Shown: positions 1 to 12,818 of the stretch, in pieces | Layout of the letters: each line of letters begins with the position of its first letter | How positions within the stretch are numbered: position 1 is the stretch's first letter | Assembly (NCBI GenBank): GCA_009193035.1 | Contig: SWDT01000010.1 | Location: 496,001-560,000, forward strand | Direction of reading: 5' to 3' | Length of the DNA: 64,000 nucleotides | Origin: Halicephalobus mephisto | Taxonomy: Eukaryota > Nematoda > Chromadorea > Rhabditida > Panagrolaimidae | Notes under the pieces: generated by a model | Databases searched by the model: none | What the model was told of the DNA's origin: nothing | What the model saw: only the letters and a program-made list of their open reading frames with translations | Made by a program: the position numbers and the translations under genes

Positions 1-808
1 CAATTGTAATGTAATAAAAAAACTTTATTAGAGTATATTGGAAATATTTCAACACGTATGCGAAATGGAATTTGGAACCGCTTCCGTAAGAACTTGTAAA
101 TAACGACTGCAGCCAAAACGTCATTTTTTAAGTCCCGATGGATAAAGTGGAATATTCAACTTGGAGGAATTAGAATGGCAGTTCAGAAGTTTGACATTGT
201 CACGTTGACATGTTGTCTTAGAACAACATAAGAGCAAAGATTAGTTTTTCTCGAAAACTATGTGAGCTACGTTAAACTCAAAATTTGGACTAGGATTATC
301 GTTCCCTCGTCATCTGATCGGAAAACAGTCCGATTCCGTAACTATACAAATCGTTTATCTCGGTAAATATTTATAACATATTTTTTTTGTTTTTTTTTCG
401 GATTTTTTTTACATTTAGTTTATAAAAAATAAATCTTTGATTATATAGCGCTAGATCTGCAAGTTTCTTCTTTTCTGATTAAAATTCGAAAAGAACCTTT
501 GATGGACGGATTAGTGGATAGCTAACGAAATATGTAAAAAATCATACAGAAGATCTATATTGTGAAAAATTACTTTTTAACTTGGTGAACTAATTGTCGA
601 AATAAACTGATTCAAAAATAACAACAGTTTTCCATATAATACTCATGAATTTCTGACTTCCAAAATGCCATTATTGGATTCCTCAAGTTCAAAAATTCCG
701 TTTTATCCTCGTTATTTAAAAAGTGAAATTTTGGCTGTAATCAAACCTCTAAGGGATTTCCAAATTCTTACGGTGAACGATTCTTAGAAGAGATGTGGCA
801 TTTATAAT
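1..808. other. non-coding flank
   Basis: AT-rich sequence with no supportable gene. It is downstream of the thioredoxin gene, so its right end probably holds that gene's 3' UTR. I see no convincing exon or RNA gene here. Confidence 0.5.
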
Positions 809-1698
809 CTAGAGTTCTGATTTGTCCTTCTTATTTTCCTTCTTTGATTCCTTCTTGGATTCCTTCTTGGGTTCAACCCTTTCGGGCTTCTTTTCTTCCT
901 TTGGTTTCTCTTCTTTGGCTGCTTTTTCTTCTTTTTTGTCGTTCTTGGGAGGTTCTGGTCCCTCAGCATGAGTTCTCTTTTTCTCAGGTTTCTTCGCCTT
1001 CAGACTCTCTCCTTTCTTCAGATTGGGAACTTCGATCTCAAAGTAACGAAGAACGTCCTTCATTGAGTTCAGAATATCCGCAGGAGAAGAGTAATAATAA
1101 CTGTAATTCTTGTATTCAGCTTTTTTGTTTTTAATGTCGGGAAGAAGATCTCCGTTTCTGTCCAAGAAGAGCAGACGAGGGATATACTTGCCGTCTGGAC
1201 GGTATTCCTCTTCGAATGGCTCTTCGTCATCGACGGCGTTGACCATCACAAAGTACTCAGAAAGCATCTTGAAGGCTTTTCGAGCATTTGATTGTTGCAT
1301 GGATTTCTTGAGGGCTGAAAAGTGCGAAAATTATTAAATATTGAAAACTCAACGAATTTTTGTCAAATTTTAAAAATAATTTTTCTGGAATTAATTTCAG
1401 ATGAAAAGGATATTTTTGAATGATTATTTTTATGGAGAAATTAGTTTGTAATTTATGCCAGAATGTTGAACTAACCTTTGCAAGCATGACACCAAGTCTT
1501 GTGGATCAGCAGGAATATCGGCTTGTTCACCTCCAAAGCTGTCTCGATGGCATCTTCCCATTTTACCCATGCAATGTCGTCTCCAAATCCATTAGACAAC
1601 GGATTCGTGTAGATGTTTGCAATATCTGGCTTCTCTGCAGCGTGCAGAGATCCAAAAGTAAGAAGGATTAAAGAAAAAACAGTAATCAGAATCCTCAT
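809..1698 (-). CDS. ER thioredoxin-domain protein, TXNDC12/AGR type
   Basis: Two exons (1698-1476, 1314-809) joined in phase give 242 aa. The N-terminus is a signal peptide (MRILITVFSLILLTFGSLHA). The thioredoxin fold carries the active site W-C-H-A-C near residue 70, the cis-proline motif YIPR, and the FLDRNGD strand. The family reduces or isomerises disulfides in the ER lumen; WCxAC matches TXNDC12 rather than the single-Cys AGR2/3 proteins. The C-terminus has a Lys/Glu-rich tail of about 60 residues ending in KSEL, a KDEL-type retrieval signal. The tail is much longer than in vertebrate TXNDC12. I chose the ATG at 1698 because a TTTCAG acceptor abuts it, which fits trans-splicing; the in-frame ATG at 1806 lies upstream of that acceptor. 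Confidence 0.9.
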
Positions 1699-1815
1699 CT
1701 GAAATGAGCCGAATAAAGTGATTTGAAAAATTCTCCACGCGTTCGAATTTAAACAATGAGATCCGTTTTCATAGATCCTTCCAGAAAGAAGAGCTTCTAT
1801 TTTCAATTGATTCAG

Positions 1816-2707
1816 ATTCGCGCAAGGAAGACGACGTGTCCTTGACCGAGTGGCTGCCGCTGGGCGATGGACGGTCCGACGTGTCGCAGTTCCAGTTTCT
1901 TGACCCTCTTTCAGGTCGGTCTTTCCTTTTTGTTTTCAAATTTAACTGTACAAATTACATTTGTAATTTTCATCGACTTAGTACTATCAGGGACTCGACG
2001 GATCTTGAATTTTCAACATGTCTGAGGATTTCTGGAAGACTTTTCGTAGGGAAATAGTTGATGACAATATCACTGATGAATTTGTATAGAACATTTTAAA
2101 TTCGTTTGCTGAACAGAATTCCAAAATTTTTTTCACTTTTATTGATTGTGTTCTGTAAGAAAAACGATTCTTAGTATATCATTTGAGAAGAAAGAAATGG
2201 ACACAATGATGGTATCTCCAGAAACGAAGTGATTGATTCTCATCTTACAAGACTCCAATCACAACTATTTGTTTCATACGAAAATTCTGCTCAGCTCTTA
2301 CATATCTCGTACCGAACGTCACTGTTTATGTACACAAAAAAATTTAACTTTTGGTTTTGTAACAATTGCGAAATGTAACACAATCGTCATATTTTTAATA
2401 ATTATTTAACTTTTATAACGAAAATTAAAATGTACTAATGATAATTTCCATTTGTTACTGGATCAAAAATTACGCTTTTTTGTGTATGTCGACTCCTAGA
2501 ATCTGCTTGGATGGAAAGTCCTTAAATGCTTTACGATCAGGATAATTCTCTTCTCATTGAATTTAATAAAAATTTTAAAGATGCCGTTTTAATTTTTACA
2601 TATTCTATTTACTTACAGAAACAAGGAAGAAAACGGAGAACACTTGCGATCATAAGAGTGACCACATAATTCATGACGAACGCAAAAGCGATGATTTCAT
2701 TGAGTAA
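1816..2707 (+). CDS. possible unknown gene, two candidate 3' exons
   Basis: A GC-richer open stretch at 1816-1914 follows a TTGATTCAG acceptor and ends at a GT donor in phase 1. It reads as an acidic peptide with the segment VSLTEWLPLGDGRSDVSQFQ. A second candidate exon at 2619-2707, behind ACTTACAG, continues the frame to a stop with a charged Lys/Asp tail. Codon use is unlike the AT-rich surroundings. No start codon or upstream exon is visible, and the first exon overlaps the promoter of the divergent thioredoxin gene. I do not recognise the product. It could be part of a longer gene starting further left, or a chance ORF. Confidence 0.25.
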
Positions 2708-5542
2708 ACACAGATTGTGATAGGAATCGATCGACATCAAGTGTTAATAAGTTTGTTGAATGGTTAAAAAACGTAAAACTAGAGGTTGTGATTATAAGTA
2801 AATGTGTGAATTTCGCTAAAACGATAATCATGTTATTCAACAATAACTTTTTTGAAAAACCACCGTAGTTCGTTTTTTTAATGTGCATTTATTGTAACAT
2901 CACAAAACCCACTTTGATATAATTAATTACATTCACTGATAGTCCCTACGGAATTGTTCTCTTCGAATTCTAATGGATTTTGGAAAAGAGTAAAATCCAA
3001 GATCTTCCTCTTCTGTCGAGTCTTCGAAAAGTCCCTTACATGATATACCGACAATTGCTCCCCTCAAAACGCAACATACTCTTCAAATAGTGGACAAACA
3101 AACTTGACCAAATAACAACTCTTCTCACTAAAAATCCATCGGACTCGAGGTATTCTTTTGATCTAGTACAATGTGAAATCTTGACACCTTTCACGTTTTT
3201 CCCACAAAAAATTGCAATTTTTATTCAACTTTCTCATTCCATATCCACATCAATCTCCTAAAAAAGTCCAACTTTGAAGTCCAGACGCTATTGTTCAAGT
3301 TCGAAGTAATTCTAAACCGCTTTGTTCTCACGTTTCTCGTTCAATCCCATAAGAACATAATGACAGTAAAAGTTTTTAAAAATAAGCAATTTCAAGGAAA
3401 ATAAAAGTTAATCTATTAAATGTTTCATTTTTTATATTTAACTTTGATCAGTTCGTCCCGAATTAATCTCTTCTTCACGCAGATCAGAAAAGTGAGAATT
3501 AATCCAATTTTGAAAAAATGGAAAGCTTTTAATCGGGAAAAAAAGAGGAAGCGAAGAGTTTTGTTTTTGATCCGGATTTTTCGAGAAAAATACGTATATT
3601 GTTTAGATCATACTTGTTAATGATTCATTATCAATACTTTACGAAATAAAAATTAATGAAATATTCTTCACAATCAAATATAAGTGGATTCAAGCAATTT
3701 CAGAACTTGATAAATTATTATTTTTCAAATTTTTTATTGTAAATTATAAATAGAAAAATTTTTTGAATTTACGAATTAAAATAAAAAAAATATTTCTTAC
3801 AGTAGTTACTTTAGAGGATATCGATGTAACAAAGTACATACAGGTAATCAAAAATAACAGATTCAGAATTTTAAAAAATCAAAAAACATCTGTAAATTAC
3901 GAAATATTTAAATTTAAAAAAATAAATTTATCGATTGCTGTTTTTTGTGAATCTATAAATTTGTAATTTTTCATTTATTTTCTGCTTACAGATGTTAATT
4001 TATTATTTGCAAGTGTTATTCTGCTATTTACGAGCTGTGAATCTTCTGTTTGTTTTCTGTTCAAGCGGATAATGAGATTATCGTTATGAACCTTGAAGAA
4101 GAAAGATCGTGAATTACACAACAGCGGAAAGTGGAAGAATCTTGAACTCTTGTACAAATACGTACTCGAACATTCAAGATGTTGACTTTTTCGTCTTTAT
4201 GAACTTGAAATGAGCTAATCCGATAAATATTTGACCATGGGAAGTTGTTCGCACGACTTTTAAGTTCATGATATCATCTGGACATCGTTTTTGAATGATT
4301 TCCTTGGCTTATTACTGTTTATTTCGAAATTTTACTGAACATCTTTGTTATTTTATTTGTTTTTTATGCAAATGATTAAAATATATTTAATTTTTCTGAA
4401 CCCACTGTTTCCCGAAAGTCTGTTTTGGAATAATTTCCCTTGGCTGTCAATCTCGCGTTTGATTTTATTGACTAATAACTTGTCAAAATTCGTTTTTAAC
4501 TTCACATATATATTCAGCTTTTATTTATACTCTTTGTCAAATTTCTTTTTGGACTTTCTCAATCTGATCTCCAAGATTCAAATTTCATTGTTCGGTGCAC
4601 TATGTTTTGATCAAGTTTTTGACATCTGTCCGTAAAAAGTCAACAATGATCCACGTTGTTTTATTGTTTGACATATTATTTTGACACTTGAACACTCAGG
4701 ACTTTCTTCTGCAAATCTGAAATCACAAAAGTTACCCAAAAATTTGATCCCTTTTAAAAAGTTCGTTTTCATTGTCACGTCGTGGTTCACTTTCCTTCGT
4801 GGTTCTCTTTCTCTATAAGGAAAACCGATCGCTAGCTGCTCTTACTTTCATCTCATCGAATATCCAATCGTGAATTGAATTGCGTGTTTGGCAAAAACCG
4901 ATTTTGTGGTCAACGGACTTACGTTTGTTTGCCAAAGTGACCGCGCGAACGCTTAGCACTCGCAAAATTTGTATTGTTGCGTATTTCATCGGCATCTAAG
5001 AAAGTGAGCTCAGCTCCGCGCGATCGGCTTTCTTTTTTCTCCGTTAGTTCGATTAAACCTTTTCTCACCTCAAGCAGTCAAAAAAGATGAACTGTTTTTG
5101 TCATGTGGGCGGAGTTTTAAGAACAATTCTAAAAGCTTTCCCGTGAATCTTCATTGCCTTGATGAGAATATTGTCTTGTCTTGTCGCTTCGTCTTCAATT
5201 CGTGAGCTTTCGGTGTATCAATAACCGAGAGATGGAGAACGTCTCTAAGTCCTACTGTAGAGTCTGGGGATTTTCGAGATCTCAGTTGATCTCGAAGATT
5301 TTCTTATTCTAAAACCGTAATGTTTATCTGAAAATTCGATCTTAACCAACTTGATGTTGTTAATGTCCCTCGGTTACAGTACTTCAAATTACAGTACTTT
5401 TTGGTTTTTACATTTTATCATCTTCGTATGCTTTGATATTCGTTCTTCATTTGTGGATTTCTGACTTTGGTCATTTTCCAGGTCGCCTTCAAGATCTGAA
5501 GTCACATCACATCTCACTTGAAGTCTCTTCAACTTGTCCACA
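2708..5542. other. intergenic region and likely outron/promoter of the swip-10 homologue
   Basis: AT-rich with no supportable coding exon. The part at 4780-5300 is GC-richer and probably belongs to the promoter/outron of the downstream gene. It contains TTTGGCAAA near 4888 and its inverse TTTGCCAAA near 4928. A CATTTTCCAG acceptor at about 5481 lies some 60 bases before the swip-10 start and is the likely trans-splice or 5' UTR splice site. Confidence 0.35.
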
Positions 5543-8500
5543 ATGACTCATCTGAAACGACCGTTGCTTTTGGTCGTCATTATTTTTTCAATTTGTATGT
5601 TTACTAGTTAAATTTTGAATTTTGAAATTATATTTTTAGTCTCAGTTGCTCCTGCAACGACAGACCAACTGAGAGAATGGATACTTGCCAACAAGAATGC
5701 TCTTCCGAAATCCGCTCAAGAAGCTCTCACTTCTGCAACGGAAAGTGATTTGGCTTCGACGATTTTGAGAATGTTTGGATTTGGATCAGAAAAAACCACG
5801 ACAACAACGACTCTTACTGTAACGACCCCGACGAGTACCCCAAGATCCGGAGTCAAGGTCAGCGAGAGAGACGTATGTCCCTTCAACGCCGATCCATTGA
5901 TTCTCTCTGGAGAATACGCTTACTGTAAGCCTTCTAGTCAAGGCGATTGTCCCGTTGGATTCATTTGCGATCAGAGTTTCGTTTTGGGACGCTCCATCTG
6001 CTGTCAGGACTTGAGATCCAGACCTGGAGTCAAGGTTCCTACGAGTGGAGGAAATGTCGGTGAGTAATTTCTTCGTCGAAAAAAATTACGAAAAATAATT
6101 AGAAATAAATGAGAAAAAAAATTAATATGGAAATAATAATAATTTTATGTGGATTTTTTGTGAATCAAATTTTTATTAATTGGATTTTGAATTGTATTCT
6201 TTACAGTAATCTCCATTGCTGTTCCTGGTACTTCTGGAAACACTGCCAATGTCATGAAGTCAATCAAACCCGTCACTTGGTCCACCGTCACCCCTAACAA
6301 ACAGACGACCAGATGGACTCCTTCTCCGACTTCTACTCGGAGAGCTCCTTGGTACATCAAGGACAGAACCCCCTGGAACAATGTCTACAACAGAGTTACT
6401 CCTTTGACTCGATCGACCACTCTTGCTCCAACTACCCAGAAAATTACAACTCAACCTGTCAGAGCTACTCCTTCAATTACCACCGCTAAACCAGTTAATC
6501 CATGGGCGAAATTGTGGACAACTACCAAATCCCCAAGAAATAACGTGAACGTCACTGTTCTTCAAGCAGGTTCCGTCAGAGCTCTCCAAGACGGCCAGAT
6601 GGAAATGGTCGGAGCAATAACCCTCATTAACGACAACGGAATGAAAGTTCTCGTGGATACTGGCTCAGCTGCAGACACCGAACGTCTTCTTCAAAGTAAG
6701 TTAATTTTACAACATAAAGTAAAATTTTTTAATTTATTTTTTGGAACATTTTTTTATACTTTTTGGGAGAAAATTCTTTGGTCAATTTGCCCTTCTCCGA
6801 CAGATAGCCGAAAATTGATTTGATTACCTTTATTTCCTACGGGCATAGCGGACGAACAAGAGTCCTCGAAGAGAAGATGCCGACTTGAGAGATGTTTGCA
6901 TGAGCTTCCTTTTTGAAACGACCAATGTGGAATATTATTTTTGAATATTTTTTCTTCTTTTCCTCAACAGCAGGATGACCGACCCTGGTTGTGGGTTCCC
7001 GAAAAGAAAATTGCCCTCAGCACTAATTGGGGTGTTTGATTTGATTGTTTTGAGTGTTCCTCTGATGAGAGGAGTCCAACTGTATTTCGAACTGAGGTAA
7101 TTTTGTTGGGAAAGTTGGTTCGTAAATCCTTCAAAATTCGCTTCAGGACCAATCCGCAATTTTCGGTTCTTGAAGCGATTGTTTAATTTCCGAATTTAGT
7201 GGAATTTATTTATCGGATTTATTTCGTATAAGAAATCTACTTAGGATTGTGTTTTTGAAAAAATTCCATTAAAATTGTATTTTTTGTTTTTTATTTCCGA
7301 ACCGACTTCCTTCTCCTTTCTCATCCTGAACCGACTCCCTTCCAGATCCAATGCCATATCCATAGCATGGCTAACAACAGCAGGACTTTTTTTTCTCGTC
7401 CATCTAAGTGTCAATCTGACCAACTGGTACGGTCTTACAGCGAACAAATCAGAATTAATGGTACCTAAAATCATCGTTAAAGTTTTCACCATATGTCTTA
7501 GTGTAGGATTTTCCGTTTTTGTTTATTGGTGTACCTACCGAGGAAGCGGATGGATGATCGACAACTTGATGAAATACGCCAAACTCGATTACAGTGCAGC
7601 TAAGGCTATAATCAACTACGGCGGGGTAATTTTGGTTTTCGCTGCAATTGCGTTTACTGTAATACAGATTCTTTTTTTCTATATTCTTTACGATAGTTAC
7701 AATTCCATCAGGGAGTTCCAAATAAGGAAGAATGTGAATTTTGTCATGAAGGACATTGAGAAAAAACTGGAATTGCGAAATGGGAAGACCTCACATCCTC
7801 TTCGAGAAGTCCTCGAAGAAGCAGAAGAAGACGAAGGAAGAAGGGAAATTGACCATTCTACTATGGTTACTGTAATTTAAAATTGGGGTAGAAAACACAG
7901 GAAATTAAATAAGAAACGTTATTTTTACTGATTTAATTTAGGCATGAGCAGAGAAAAAATCACTCTTGACGACATCGAGACCGTCGTCATCACCCATGGT
8001 CATCCGGGTCACATGGGCAACATGAACTTCTTCGGGCAGAAACCCATCCTCTTCCACTCCATGGAGTACATCGGGAGACACGTTACACCTACTGAATTAA
8101 GAGAGGTTTGTCTTCCGTAACATCTAAAAAAATCACTTTTTTACAAAAACAAAAAAAAATATTTTTATTTAAAAATCAAAAATTTACTTTTTTCAGCGTC
8201 CTTACCGTAAACTCTCCTCCAATGTCGAAGTCTGGAAGACCCCGGGACACACTCAACATGACCTTTCTGTCCTTGTTCACAATGTTGAGGGGTACGGTAG
8301 TATGGCCATCGTTGGGGACTTGATCCCAACGGAAGCCTTCATTTCTGACAACGTTGATGCCATGGGGATTGAAGGAGCTTGGGACACTGGCATCAAACGT
8401 CAAAACGCAAATTTGGTCATCTGCATGGCCGATTGGGTTATCCCTGGTCACGGACAGCCTTTCCGTGTTCAGCCCCAGTATCGTCAGAAAGCCGGATGCA

Positions 8501-8544
8501 CCAGACTTCTCGCTCAGCGCCACATTCTGAATGCTGCCGCTTAA
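5543..8544 (+). CDS. swip-10: SWIP-10/MBLAC1-like secreted metallo-beta-lactamase-fold protein
   Basis: Five exons (5543-5594, 5640-6059, 6207-6695, 7942-8105, 8197-8544) join in frame to 490 aa. A hydrophobic N-terminus looks like a signal peptide. Residues about 100-145 form a six-Cys EB/lustrin-like module (CPFNADP...DCPVGFICDQ...ICCQ). A long Thr/Pro/Trp-rich linker follows. The C-terminal metallo-beta-lactamase domain has VDTGSAADTE, the metal motif THGHPGHMGN, TPGHTQHD, GDLIPTEA and PGHGQP. The HxHxxH motif lacks the usual Asp, having Gly instead. In C. elegans, SWIP-10 acts in glia to restrain dopamine neuron activity, and mammalian MBLAC1 is a related hydrolase. Intron 3 is 1246 bases and contains another gene. 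An AATAAA at 8774 is the likely poly(A) signal. Confidence 0.88.
6975..7880 (+). CDS. nested four-TM membrane protein of unknown function
   Basis: Two exons (6975-7096, 7346-7880) give 218 aa. The ATG follows a TTTTCCTCAACAG acceptor, fitting trans-splicing. Four hydrophobic segments lie at about residues 15-40, 46-70, 84-106 and 128-152. The long C-terminal cytoplasmic tail is charged, with a Glu-rich stretch (LEEAEEDEG). Spacing recalls tetraspan nematode proteins, but I do not recognise the family. The whole gene lies inside intron 3 of the swip-10 homologue on the same strand. Only 61 bases separate its stop from the next host exon, so its 3' end must form there. AAATAAG at about 7908 is a possible poly(A) signal. 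Confidence 0.7.
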
Positions 8545-9446
8545 ATGGTTAATTATCCGTTGATTTTTTCCAAGTGTTCTTTCAAAAAGTACTCAAAATT
8601 TGAGAAATATCGTTTTCGAAGACGGGTCCGTCTTTCCGTCGACCGACCGTCCGAGTGGTTTCACTTTTGCCAAAATTCTCAAGTTGGCCGCTTTAAAAAT
8701 GTATTTTTTTCTGGTTTGTGTTTATGGTCTTTCAAAATTATCCAACGCCATTTGTCATGTTCAAGAATTGTTGAATAAAGTTGTTTTTTCTTAATTCAGA
8801 ATTCTACATCGAAATTCATTAAGATAATCGAAAATTACGAAATCTACTGGGATTTCATATATGAAATAATATAGTTATTAGACGAATTTAAAGTTGATAA
8901 TCGTCTTAAAAAGTAATTTAGGTAATTTTTTGAATTTTCGACATATGAAAGGACAGTGTTTACAAGCAAGTATGGTGTAGAGATGGATGTGGATTTAAAT
9001 TTATTACTTGAATGTAACTTATACAGATTACAAGAGAGTAAGAAAATAGAGTACTTGAGAATGAATTAAATTGAATTAAATTGAATTTAATTGAATTAAA
9101 AAGAGATCTACCGAGATCTGGGAGAAGAACTAAAAAGACTAACATCACCATTGACAAAGGATTCTCCCGCCGCGAAAGTCAGTTTTAGTTCCCTAACTTT
9201 CACTTTTTAATCACTCTTTCCTTACTGCCCTGATTACTGTCTAATTCTCTTCTGCTGATTCCATTTTAATGCCCAATCTCTTAGTAACGTACCTTACCTC
9301 TTCGTTGAATAATTGATTGCATTTTGGCCATTTTTGTTTGTCCGTTTTCCATTGTTAGGTGTTTTAAATTTCATTGATGAAGCACGTTTCCCGAGAAACA
9401 AACAATACCTTATGTTTATTCCAAATAGTGAACTATTTTAGAAAGG
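8545..9446. other. 3' UTR of swip-10 and intergenic
   Basis: The first 250 bases are the swip-10 3' UTR, with AATAAA at 8774-8779. The rest is AT-rich and includes a short direct repeat of GAATTAAATT (about 9061-9100) and one TTCATATATGAA palindrome at 8854-8865. No gene is seen. Confidence 0.5.
9061..9100. repeat. short tandem repeat, about 10-bp GAATTAAATT unit
   Basis: About four imperfect copies of GAATTAAATT in tandem, in non-coding DNA. Confidence 0.7.
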
Positions 9447-9760
9447 ATGACAAATTGGCGTTTGGAGTCAGCTCGGTTTTTTGCGCTAGTAGCATTTCCT
9501 GTCGGAGCGTTTTGGTTCTTCAATCAGCCGTCACTTTTCAAGTACTTTGTAAGTCTTATTTCGTCATTTTCATATATGAATCTTAATCATTATAGATGAA
9601 AAATTACAAACTTCCCGACACCAGTGAAGGAGACTCAAAGATGGCTGCGTGGAAAGAGGAATTGCAAGAAGAACGAAGGAAACAGGAATACGAGAAGTTT
9701 CTGCGTGAACAGATGGCTTTCGAAGAAGCTAGAAGGATTCGCGAGGAGAATAAAATATAA
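9447..9760 (+). CDS. PET100-like cytochrome c oxidase assembly factor
   Basis: Two exons (9447-9548, 9596-9760), phase 0, give 88 aa. The N-terminus has one membrane segment with the PET100 hallmark F-P-V-x-x-F-W-x-x-N-Q-P (residues about 17-28). A charged helix follows ([16 protein letters not shown]...), typical of these inner-membrane complex IV chaperones, which are usually 70-110 aa. PET100 helps subassemblies of cytochrome oxidase come together on the matrix side. The start follows an ACTATTTTAG acceptor by five bases, fitting trans-splicing. The next gene on the same strand starts 190 bases after the stop, so the two could share an operon. Confidence 0.8.
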
Positions 9761-9950
9761 TTCATCGGGTTTCTCTAGGATTCGTTGTACATACAAGTTC
9801 TAGGTTATATTTGTTTGCACTGGCCTTGTTTCGAAACCTCTATTCCTTGATGAATAATGGTAGCTGATGACTTTTGGTACTGGCGGTTATGTTCCGCGTT
9901 ATACTTTATTGTCATCAAAATCGCTCGTGTTAATTTTTAATTTTCACTAG

Positions 9951-10541
9951 ATGGCCACAGCTACGAGATTTCTTTTACAGAGTTTTTCGCCGAGTTTCCG
10001 ATATAATTCCGTAAGAAGAATGTCCCAACTCTTTGCCAACATCCCTCTCAAACGTCACGGAGGTGGAAACGCTTCAGCTGCCGATTTGGAGGTGAATTTC
10101 CATCTTTTTAACAGTGCTTCAATACCAACGACTTTCAGAACAAGGTTGTCGCCATCTACTTCAGTGCCCACTGGTGTCCTCCGTGCCGTAACTTCACCCC
10201 AATCTTGAAGGACTTTTACGAAGAACTCTCTGCCACCAACGACCTCGAGATTGTCTTTGTGAGCTTTGATCGTAGCCCTGGAGATCTTGACAAATACCTT
10301 GCTGAAGCTCATGGTAACTGGCTCTACGTTCCCCACGGAAACGAGGGCATTCAGTAGGTTGCTATTTTGTTGATAAATCCATCTGGAGAATTGCAGAACC
10401 CTCGCTGAGAAATATGACGTTTCTGGAATCCCCGCTTTGATTGTCGTCAAGTCTGATGGAACTGTCGTCACTAAAGATGGCCGTACAGATGTCCAATCCA
10501 AGCCTCCCAAGGTTACTCTTTCCAAGTGGAAGTCTGGATAA
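9951..10541 (+). CDS. nucleoredoxin/tryparedoxin-like protein with mitochondrial-type leader
   Basis: Three exons (9951-10091, 10139-10353, 10397-10541) give 166 aa. The thioredoxin fold has VVAIYFSAHWCPPCRNFTP with the W-C-P-P-C active site, an FVSFD strand, and the cis-Pro region GIPALIVV. This matches nematode nucleoredoxin-like/tryparedoxin-type oxidoreductases. The first 30 residues are rich in Arg, Ser and Phe without acids, like a mitochondrial presequence. An internal Met (RRMSQLF) matches the usual start of cytosolic relatives. The ATG at 9951 directly follows a TTTTCACTAG acceptor, which favours the long form. It lies just downstream of the PET100-like gene. Confidence 0.87.

Positions 10542-12818
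<2,277 letters not shown>

Noticed and set aside
7139..7185. Possible extra exon of the nested four-TM gene behind GCTTCAG at 7146
   Set aside because: It runs into an in-frame stop after 13 codons, and the direct join of 7096 to 7346 is in phase.
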